From JAIQFL01 sp035295745 (GTDB lineage: Bacteria > Acidobacteriota > Terriglobia > Bryobacterales > Bryobacteraceae), in assembly GCA_035295745.1 (NCBI GenBank), contig DATGIL010000053.1:102001-166000 (forward strand): 64,000 nucleotides of DNA, written 5' to 3'. The position numbers were made by a program, and so were the translations under genes. Position 1 is the stretch's first letter, and the number at the start of each line of letters is the position of its first letter. Below, piece by piece: positions 44,720 to 51,649 of this stretch. The notes beneath the pieces are model-generated. The model searched no databases. It worked only from the letters and a program-made list of their open reading frames with translations, and was not told the origin of the DNA.

Positions 44720-44781
44720 GGTGGACACGCGAAAAGCGTCGAGAGGAGTCTCGACGCGGCAAACATGAGTGTTTGCGCCAC
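44720..44781 (+). repeat. Dual-hairpin repeat, copy J
   Basis: Hairpin 1 is of the third stem type with loop GGAG, and hairpin 2 is GCAAACA/TGTTTGC with loop TGAG. It ends 24 nt before the following gene. The space between copies I and J holds no gene. Confidence 0.9.
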
Positions 44782-44805
44782 GTGACGTGATAGCATCAAG
44801 CCAGG

Positions 44806-45192
44806 ATGGCGTTCGTCGATTTAACGAAACAGATCGCGAAAGAGGCGCTGCTGTCGGCGACGACCAAGGACCCGCCTCCACCGGCGCAACCCGAAAATGT
44901 CGCCGCCACTTTCCTCGGACAGATCGCGGCCATGCAAAAGGCGCTCAAGGAAGACGAGGAGCTGATCGTTCTCTACCATAGCGGCACGGAGCGGATCCGC
45001 GTATTCGAAGTCTTCACTCCGTCTCGCGAGGTGGTGGTGCTCAGCGGAACGGACCCGGAGCGCGCGCGTGCGCGTGCGATCTGCGCGGCCTCCTCCCTGC
45101 AATTGATCTGCAAGGTGGCCAAGGTTCCGCCCGGAAACAAGCCGGTCCGCGTGGGACTGATCAACCCGAAATCGAAAGATTCCAGCGAGTAA
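44806..45192 (+). CDS. Conserved-looking hypothetical protein
   Basis: The 128-residue soluble protein is not recognised. It has a helical N-terminus, a proline-rich stretch (DPPPPAQPENV, about 23-33), a strand-rich middle (LIVLYHSGTERIRVFEVFTP, about 53-72; VVVLSGTD) and a basic C-terminal tail. There is no signal peptide or membrane segment. It follows copy J of the repeat. Its last 32 nt overlap the convergent phosphatase gene. Confidence 0.65.
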   Translation: MAFVDLTKQIAKEALLSATTKDPPPPAQPENVAATFLGQIAAMQKALKEDEELIVLYHSGTERIRVFEVFTPSREVVVLSGTDPERARARAICAASSLQLICKVAKVPPGNKPVRVGLINPKSKDSSE

Positions 45193-45739
45193 TTACGCGC
45201 GTCGCACGTTCGTAACCCAGATTGCTCACTGACGCCGTGGTGAGCGCCAGAAACCGGCCTGTCTGCGGAGCCAATCCCACCCAGCGGGACGCCAGAATTC
45301 GCAGAATGTGTCCGTGAGCGAAGAGGGCGACGTCACCGTCCACCTGTAGAGCGCGCGCGATCACCGAGTCCGCGCGGGTGGCGACCTGGTCAATAGTCTC
45401 TCCGTTCGGCACCCCGTTCACCCACAGCGACCAGTCCGGCAGCTCCTTGCGGATATCGAGCGTGGTGCGGCCTTCGTAGTCGCCATAGTCCCATTCGCAA
45501 AGGTTGGGGTCCACCTCGGCCTGGTCGCCATAACCCGCCAAAGCGCAGGTGTCGCGCGCACGCTGCATGGGGCTGGTGAGGACCATGGCAAATCGGCGGC
45601 CGCCCAACAATCCACGGATGGCGGTGGCGTTCTCGCGGCCGGCGTCGGTGAGCGGAAGATCGGTGCGGCCGGTGTGCGCTCCCGATTTGCTCCACTCGGT
45701 TTCCCCGTGGCGAACCAGCCAGAGTTGTTGCGTCATCAC
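45161..45739 (-). CDS. Histidine phosphatase (phosphoglycerate mutase-like) family protein
   Basis: The 192-residue product has the catalytic RHGETEW motif near the N-terminus (phospho-histidine acceptor, about H11) and the second histidine in LFAHGHILR. This superfamily includes cofactor-dependent phosphoglycerate mutases and broad-specificity phosphatases; its size favours a phosphatase such as the GpmB/CobC type. The true substrate is not readable. It is divergent from the catalase-LodA gene, with 123 bp between them. Confidence 0.88.
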   Translation of the reverse strand: MMTQQLWLVRHGETEWSKSGAHTGRTDLPLTDAGRENATAIRGLLGGRRFAMVLTSPMQRARDTCALAGYGDQAEVDPNLCEWDYGDYEGRTTLDIRKELPDWSLWVNGVPNGETIDQVATRADSVIARALQVDGDVALFAHGHILRILASRWVGLAPQTGRFLALTTASVSNLGYERATRVITRWNLSISG

Positions 45740-45862
45740 GGCTAAGGTACCACGGCCGGCACGGGGTTCGGTTCGTCACCAACAATTCACTTTCCTATTG
45801 GATTGGCCTGGATTACACTAACAAATCCACGGGCAATTCTTATTAAGAGAAGGAAATCACCG

Positions 45863-48739
45863 ATGAAAGAAAACGAGCGCCCCGCTGCGTCCGAATGCTG
45901 GGATTGTCACGACGATCCCGCCGAGAAGCTGAAGCAGATGTTTGTTGGCATTGTGCAGACCCGCCGTATCCGGCAGGGCCAGGATCCCGCCCGGCGTCCT
46001 GTGTTTTTGAAGCCGCACGGGATCGCTCACGGCTACTTCGAGATGGTGCCGGACTTGCCCGCGGATTTGAAGGTAGGCGTCTTCGCGCAGCGGCAACTGG
46101 CCGTCTGGGTGCGCTTCTCGAGCGACACCGTCCCGACGACGCCCGACCTGAAAACTACCTGCGGGATCGGCATCAAGCTCTTCGGAGTGCCTGGCCTAAA
46201 GCTGGATGGCGGCGGCGATACTCAGGACTTCGTCCTTCAGAATTCCGACGTATTTTTCGTGGACACCGCGGTGGACATGTGCGAATTCACCAGGGCGGGC
46301 GTGGTGGACGGCAACTACGAACCGTACTTACGCACCCATCCGGTGACGGACCGGATTTTGAAGGAAATGCAGAAGGTCGAAAGCAGTGTCCTCACCACGA
46401 CCTACTGGAGCGGTCTTCCGTACTCGTTCGGCAATCGGTATGTGAAGTACAAGCTCGAACCTGAACAGCAGGACCATGCTCAACCGCCGGACGATCCAAA
46501 TTATCTGGCAGCCGATCTGGCTCGCCGTCTCCGTGCGGGCGAGGCGCGCTTCCGCTTCCTGGTACAGTTTCAGACCGATCCCGCAACCATGCCGCTCGAC
46601 CAGGCGACGGTCCGCTGGGACGAATCCGTGAGCGTGCCGGTGCATGTCGCCACGCTGGTGCTGCCCCGACAGGACATCACCGCGTTGGGTCAGGCGAATT
46701 ATGGCGAGAATCTATCGTTCAATCCGTGGCACAGTCTGAAAGAGCATGAGCCGCAAGGCAGCATCTCGGCGGCGAGGCGCGTGGTGTACTCCGCCAGCGC
46801 AGAGGAACGCCGCAATGCCAATGGCGTTCCGGTTCGCGAACCCGGCGAGCCACGTCCGGCCGTGGCCTTACCGCCAGTACCGGACGACTGCATCGTGCGC
46901 GCGGCGATTTATCCCGCGATCGGTGTAGCACGCGTGGGCAACAGTCCAGAGGAGTTCTTCCTGGCACCGGAAGTTGCCGATCCACTGCCGGAACCACACG
47001 GCTTCTATCGCGACGGGAACGGCGCCTTGAAGCGGCAGGCTGTCCGCTTTCGCGTGTATGGATTGAACGCGGAAGGCCAGCCGGTGGCGGAACTGACGCT
47101 CGACAACGCGGAGATCCACTGGGGCGTCCACCTGGCGAACAAGAAGGCCGCCTGGTATCAGTTCCAGTTGGCGCTTGACATACCCGAGGCTGCTGCAGCG
47201 CCGCCATCGCTGCTGCGGAATGCGGCCGTCCCGAACCGCGCGGATCTGGCCATCGATCCCGGCAAGCGCCACATCTCGGGCCGCAAGACCCATGGCGGGC
47301 CGGCACACACGTTCGATACCGGTAAGTTCATGGGCACGCCCGTCTACCTGGGCGAACTTCGCACCGATGAGGATGGCCGCCTGATCGTGCTTGGCGGACA
47401 CGGTAAGTCCGCGTCGTACAACGGCACGAAGGCCGTGACCTTTGCGAACAACGAGGGGTGGCATGACGATGTCGGCGATGGGCCGGTCACGGCGACCGTA
47501 AAGTTCCAGGGCAAGGAGCTCAAAGTGGATCCGGCGTGGATCGTGGTGGCGCCGCCGGACTACGCTCCTCGCCAGAAATCGGTGCGCACCATGTGGGACC
47601 TGATGCGCGATACGGCGATTCAGGCGAAGATGCTGCCGATGCCGGGGCGGCCGTCGTTTAATCGGGATATTCGTCCGCTGTTCGAGCGCATGTCGAACCT
47701 GCAATGGGTGAATGCGGGATATGCAGCGTCGTTCGGTTGGAAAGGTCCCAACAACTACTCCACGCCCGAGTGGCTGGAGCGGCTTTCGAAGAACAATCCC
47801 AATGACCGCGAGCTGCGGCAGACAATCGCCAACGAATTCCGTGTCTTCGATCGGGACTCGTGGGCGCAGCAGACGTGGCCGTGGCAATATGGCGACGCGA
47901 TGAGCATTCCACCGGCACCGACGCCGCGCCAGAACGCCAGTCTGACCAATACACAACTACGCTTCCTGCAACAGTGGGCCCACGGCGATTTCGATGCCGA
48001 CTACAATCCCAACTGGCAGCCGGCGCGCAAGCTGTCGGAAGTGCCGGTGAAAGAGCAGCCTGCGATGCTCGACCGGGCTTCACTGGAATTCTGCCTGGCC
48101 GATGCGTTCCATCCCGGTTGCGAAATGACGTGGCCCATGCGCACGTCGACGATGTACATGTCGGCATTCCGCATCCTGCATGCGCCGGAAGATTGGGTGG
48201 AGCCCAGCTTCGGCGAAGAGCTTATCCAGGACACGTTGTCCCTGCCCAATGGACCACTGGCTGCGCAGGTGCCCGGCGGGATCTCGCGATGGATGGCGAT
48301 TCCCTGGCAGACCGATACGGCGAGCTGCCGGTCGGGCTATCAGAAGACGTACGACCCGTATGTTCCGACCTTCTGGCCGGCGCGGGTGCCCAATCAGGTG
48401 CTTACTCGCGAGAACTACGAGATCATCATGAGCCCGCACTCTACGCAGGAGGAGAAGCTGTCGGCTTTCGCCAACCGCGCGGCGTGGATCCGGCCGCTGG
48501 GCAGCAAGAGCTACACGGATCAGATCAACAACATGATCCGCGACTACGGGGATCTGGGGGTGGTGGAAGAGCGTCCGGGTCCGGGCGGAGAGTTCCCGGC
48601 CGAGATGCAGGTAGAGAATCTGCCGAGCCACAAGCGGAAATTGCTGATGGCGGTGCCGGGAGATTTTGCACATGACGCCGATCGGATCGATTTGACGGGC
48701 ATCGAGAAGGTCCACCGCTTCCCGCGCGGGTTGAAGTAA
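45863..48739 (+). CDS. lodA: Catalase-like heme domain fused to LodA-like quinoprotein oxidase
   Basis: The product has 958 residues from ATG 45863 (AGAAGG upstream). Residues about 20-315 resemble catalase-related heme proteins: candidate distal His52 in LKPHGIAHG, VWVRFSS at 81-87, N127 in TQDFVLQNSDVFFV, and a heme-ligand type R305-x3-Y309. Residues about 340-958 match the LodA family of oxidases with a cysteine tryptophylquinone cofactor: VRAAIYPAIGVARVGNSPEEF, Cys753 in HPGCEMTWP and Trp810 or Trp815 in SRWMAIPWQTD. LodA enzymes oxidise an amino acid and release hydrogen peroxide, which the fused heme domain could consume or use. The next gene is the LodB-like maturation flavoprotein. 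A CxxCH at 12-16 is present, but there is no signal peptide. Confidence 0.85.
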   Translation: MKENERPAASECWDCHDDPAEKLKQMFVGIVQTRRIRQGQDPARRPVFLKPHGIAHGYFEMVPDLPADLKVGVFAQRQLAVWVRFSSDTVPTTPDLKTTCGIGIKLFGVPGLKLDGGGDTQDFVLQNSDVFFVDTAVDMCEFTRAGVVDGNYEPYLRTHPVTDRILKEMQKVESSVLTTTYWSGLPYSFGNRYVKYKLEPEQQDHAQPPDDPNYLAADLARRLRAGEARFRFLVQFQTDPATMPLDQATVRWDESVSVPVHVATLVLPRQDITALGQANYGENLSFNPWHSLKEHEPQGSISAARRVVYSASAEERRNANGVPVREPGEPRPAVALPPVPDDCIVRAAIYPAIGVARVGNSPEEFFLAPEVADPLPEPHGFYRDGNGALKRQAVRFRVYGLNAEGQPVAELTLDNAEIHWGVHLANKKAAWYQFQLALDIPEAAAAPPSLLRNAAVPNRADLAIDPGKRHISGRKTHGGPAHTFDTGKFMGTPVYLGELRTDEDGRLIVLGGHGKSASYNGTKAVTFANNEGWHDDVGDGPVTATVKFQGKELKVDPAWIVVAPPDYAPRQKSVRTMWDLMRDTAIQAKMLPMPGRPSFNRDIRPLFERMSNLQWVNAGYAASFGWKGPNNYSTPEWLERLSKNNPNDRELRQTIANEFRVFDRDSWAQQTWPWQYGDAMSIPPAPTPRQNASLTNTQLRFLQQWAHGDFDADYNPNWQPARKLSEVPVKEQPAMLDRASLEFCLADAFHPGCEMTWPMRTSTMYMSAFRILHAPEDWVEPSFGEELIQDTLSLPNGPLAAQVPGGISRWMAIPWQTDTASCRSGYQKTYDPYVPTFWPARVPNQVLTRENYEIIMSPHSTQEEKLSAFANRAAWIRPLGSKSYTDQINNMIRDYGDLGVVEERPGPGGEFPAEMQVENLPSHKRKLLMAVPGDFAHDADRIDLTGIEKVHRFPRGLK

Positions 48740-48785
48740 GAGGAGGGCCTTACTGGGCCACGGGGTGAACGCATCGTGCGGACTT

Positions 48786-48847
48786 GGTGGACGCTCGAAA
48801 AGTCTCGACAGGAGTGTCGAGACGGCAAACAGGAGTGTTTGCGACAC
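48786..48847 (+). repeat. Dual-hairpin repeat, copy K, between lodA and lodB
   Basis: Hairpin 1 (GTCTCGACA/TGTCGAGAC) and hairpin 2 (GCAAACA/TGTTTGC) are both perfect and both loops are GGAG. The right edge (GCGACAC) ends 5 nt before the lodB start codon, so no other ribosome-binding site than the repeat is available. Confidence 0.9.
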
Positions 48848-48852
48848 AAAAA

Positions 48853-49974
48853 ATGCGGGAGGTTGAGGTACTGATTATTGGAGCGGGACCGGCCGGGGCG
48901 ACGGCGGCGCTGAACCTGGCGCGGCTTCGCCATACCGCGCTGATCGATGCGTCGGCCGCTCCTCATGAGCGCATCGGAGAATCGCTGGCGCCCGCCGCGC
49001 GCCGGCTGCTTACCGATATGCGGCTCTTCGATGAGTTCCTCGCAGAGCAGCACGTGCCTTGCTACGGCAATCGCTCCGTGTGGGGAAGCGTGCAACCTGC
49101 AGATCACGATTTCCTTCGCGGCCCAGATGGGCCTGGGTGGCATCTCGACCGCGCGCGATTCGAGTCGTGGCTCCGTAGGGCGGCGGATGAGCGAGGCGCG
49201 GCATTGCTGATTCCGGCGCGTCTGGAGGGCGTCGAGCGCGTCGCGGGGCGCTGGCAAGTCGCCACTTCGGCAGGCGTGATTTCGGCGTGGTGCCTGATCG
49301 ATGCGGGCGGACGAGCCGCTCCGCTCGCGCGCCGTCTCGGTGCGACTCGGCACGACGAGGATCGCCTGGTCTGCGTGTGGTGTTACGGTGCCGCGAGTCC
49401 AGCCGGGTGCGGCGCGGGATTCACGTTCGTCGAAGCGGTGCAGGATGGGTGGTGGTACACCGCTCCGTTGCCTGGTGGCCGGCGTGTTCTGGCGTTCCAT
49501 ACCGATTCCGATTTGCCTATCCTGCGGTCGATTCGGACGCCGGAGGCGCTGTTGGCCCATACCACGCAGACCGTTGAGCTGCATGCCATCCTGAGGGACT
49601 GCGCATTCCGAACCGGCGAGGTTTTCGGCTGCTGCCCCGCGCAGGGGAGCGCGTTGGAACCCGCCGCGGGCGCCGGATGGTTCGCCGCTGGCGATGCGTC
49701 CATCAGCTTCGACCCGATCTCTGCGCAAGGGCTCTTCCATGCGCTGTACACAGGCCTGGCTGCGGCGGAAGCCGCCGATCGCTGGCTTGCGGGAGATTCG
49801 GCGGCGCCGGCCGGCTACATCGATAGCATCCGCGAGATTCACCGTGGGTACCGCAGGCATCTCGAGGACTGCTATCGGGCGGAAGATCGCTGGAGCGATT
49901 CCTTATTCTGGGCGAGGCGCCGCTTTTCGCAGGGTGAAGCGCCGCCAGAGCGCACGCATGGGAAAGAACAGTAA
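48853..49974 (+). CDS. lodB: LodB-like FAD-dependent maturation flavoprotein
   Basis: The 373-residue product begins with an FAD Rossmann motif (GAGPAG at 10-15) and shows the second flavin motif GDASISFDPISAQGLFHAL. It resembles the halogenase/geranylgeranyl reductase-type flavoproteins to which LodB belongs. LodB is required to form the quinone cofactor of LodA, and this gene directly follows the LodA-like fusion. Translation from the ATG at 48784 would run through the repeat; the ATG at 48853 gives the normal N-terminus. Its last 72 nt overlap the convergent anti-sigma gene. Confidence 0.85.
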   Translation: MREVEVLIIGAGPAGATAALNLARLRHTALIDASAAPHERIGESLAPAARRLLTDMRLFDEFLAEQHVPCYGNRSVWGSVQPADHDFLRGPDGPGWHLDRARFESWLRRAADERGAALLIPARLEGVERVAGRWQVATSAGVISAWCLIDAGGRAAPLARRLGATRHDEDRLVCVWCYGAASPAGCGAGFTFVEAVQDGWWYTAPLPGGRRVLAFHTDSDLPILRSIRTPEALLAHTTQTVELHAILRDCAFRTGEVFGCCPAQGSALEPAAGAGWFAAGDASISFDPISAQGLFHALYTGLAAAEAADRWLAGDSAAPAGYIDSIREIHRGYRRHLEDCYRAEDRWSDSLFWARRRFSQGEAPPERTHGKEQ

Positions 49975-51063
49975 TGCCGCCCATACGAGCAATACCGGGC
50001 CGGTGCTGAGCAGGAACTGCGCTACAACGAACAGGCTCCCCACCAGATTCTTCCAACCTTCTACTGCTGCGTTGCGCAACTCGCGGGAGGCACTGGGCGG
50101 GGCGACCTGCAGGCCGGCCTGATAATCCTCCGAGATCGTCACGTTGACAGTGGCGAAGGCAATGCGGTGGTCGAAACTTTGCCGCTCCGCTACCATTCGC
50201 TCGATCTCGCCGCGCACTCGATCGATCTCCTTTTCCACTTCGAGTACATCGGAGACGCGGTCCGTCCGGCGGCTAAGAATCTCGGTAAGACGCTTTTCCG
50301 TGGCCCGCGCGTTGGCCAGGCGCGCCTCCAGATCGGTGACCTGCTGCGTGACCTCTTCGCTCTCCTGGGATTCAGACTCCACGTGGCCGAGCGCGCGCAG
50401 TCCGGAGAGGAACGCCAGGAGCTGATTGGCGGGAACGCGCAAGGTCGCCTGAAAGCTGTGGCCCGAACTCACGGGAGAGTTGAGAGACATCTGCGCGACA
50501 TGGCCGCCCATGCGCGCGAGCAGAGCGTCCATGGCGTCGCGAGTTTTGCCCAATTCGGAGGTGGTCAGGGTCAGCTGCGATGTCCTTACGATCAGCGGGC
50601 CGTTGACAGTTCGCGGCTCGCCAGGCCGAGGCAAGCGGCCTTTGCTCGCCGGAATACCATCGTCTTGGGGCATCGTAAGGAAGGCCTGGCGTGCAGGAGA
50701 GGGCAAAGGCTGTACAATGACTCTCCGCGAGGTCGCCGAGAAAACTGCCAGAAGCACTACGCAAGCTCCAGCCAGGCTCACCATCCACGTCCAACGCCAG
50801 CCCTTCCGGGTCGGGGGGCTCTTCGGGAGTTTCCTTGGCGCAGCGAGCGCCGCTTCCAAATCCGCTCGGAGCGCCCGGTCCGAATCTTCCACCTGCCACG
50901 CCAACATGCGTCGCGAAACGTTCTGCAGATCAGCCGCGATGGACTGGCATTCGCGGCATTGCGCGAGATGCTCGTTGGTAATCGCCGCCTGGTCCGGTGG
51001 GAGTTCGCCATCCAGGTACGCGATCAACTCCTCGGGTGCGACGGGATGATTGGTGCTAGGCAT
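49903..51063 (-). CDS. Zinc-finger anti-sigma factor with DUF4349-like periplasmic region
   Basis: The 386-residue product has a cytoplasmic zinc anti-sigma domain (H32-x3-C36-x2-C39), one membrane helix (about 88-108), and an outer region resembling DUF4349 with a coiled-coil (EEVTQQVTDLEARLANARA) and a second hydrophobic helix near residue 350. It would hold the adjacent ECF sigma factor at the membrane until an envelope signal arrives. Its start overlaps the sigma gene by 8 nt. The 3' 72 nt run antisense to the lodB gene. Confidence 0.87.
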   Translation of the reverse strand: MPSTNHPVAPEELIAYLDGELPPDQAAITNEHLAQCRECQSIAADLQNVSRRMLAWQVEDSDRALRADLEAALAAPRKLPKSPPTRKGWRWTWMVSLAGACVVLLAVFSATSRRVIVQPLPSPARQAFLTMPQDDGIPASKGRLPRPGEPRTVNGPLIVRTSQLTLTTSELGKTRDAMDALLARMGGHVAQMSLNSPVSSGHSFQATLRVPANQLLAFLSGLRALGHVESESQESEEVTQQVTDLEARLANARATEKRLTEILSRRTDRVSDVLEVEKEIDRVRGEIERMVAERQSFDHRIAFATVNVTISEDYQAGLQVAPPSASRELRNAAVEGWKNLVGSLFVVAQFLLSTGPVLLVWAALLFFPMRALWRRFTLRKAAPRPE

Positions 51064-51583
51064 GTCGCGCCTCCTTTCCAGCCGGTTCCAGGAACTCGCG
51101 CAACGCCATGCGGGCGCGGAACAGCCGCGATTTCACGGTATTGACGGGAAGCCGGAGCACAGTGGCGATCTCGTCGTAGCTGAGTTGCTCGTACTCGCGG
51201 AGCATCACGATCTCCCGTTCGGTGGAATCGAGACGCGCGAGCGCCTGTCGCACCCAGATGGCGCCGTCGGAGGACGCTGGCACAGCGGGTTCGTGCGCCG
51301 GTTCGCCGGGGCTGCTTCGGGCCTGCCGCCGCCGTTCTCCGGCGAGGAGTTTCAGCGCAATGCTGTAGAGGTAAGTCCGCACCAGCGCGCGTGGCTGGTA
51401 GCGTTCAGTGGCGCGGATGATCACCAGGAATGTCTCCTGCATGAGATCTTCGGCGCGCTCGGGGCTGGCGAGCCTGCGGCGATAGAAGCCATAGAGCGGC
51501 TCGCGGTAGCGGGCAAACAATTCATCAAACGCCTGGCGCGAGCCGCGCTGAAACTCCAGCATCAGCGCTTCGTCGGTAGTCAT
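51056..51583 (-). CDS. ECF (sigma-70 family) sigma factor
   Basis: The 175-residue product has a sigma-2 region (FQRGSRQAFDELFARYREPL, RAEDLMQETFLVIIRA) and a sigma-4 helix-turn-helix (LSYDEIATVLRLPVNTVKSRL). There is no additional C-terminal domain. Extracytoplasmic-function sigma factors redirect RNA polymerase to stress or envelope genes. It is paired with the downstream anti-sigma gene by an 8-nt overlap. Targets unknown. Confidence 0.93.
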   Translation of the reverse strand: MTTDEALMLEFQRGSRQAFDELFARYREPLYGFYRRRLASPERAEDLMQETFLVIIRATERYQPRALVRTYLYSIALKLLAGERRRQARSSPGEPAHEPAVPASSDGAIWVRQALARLDSTEREIVMLREYEQLSYDEIATVLRLPVNTVKSRLFRARMALREFLEPAGKEARHA

Positions 51584-51649
51584 GGCCGCCCGGTTGGCCT
51601 CCCATACCGGTAATGCCGCGAACCGCCGAAAAGTTCCATCTGCGAAAGA

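Noticed and set aside
44590..44790. Short Arg/Ser-rich reading frames such as those at 44590, 29377 and 63539
   Set aside because: Their sequence comes from the dual-hairpin repeat; the same peptides recur at every copy.
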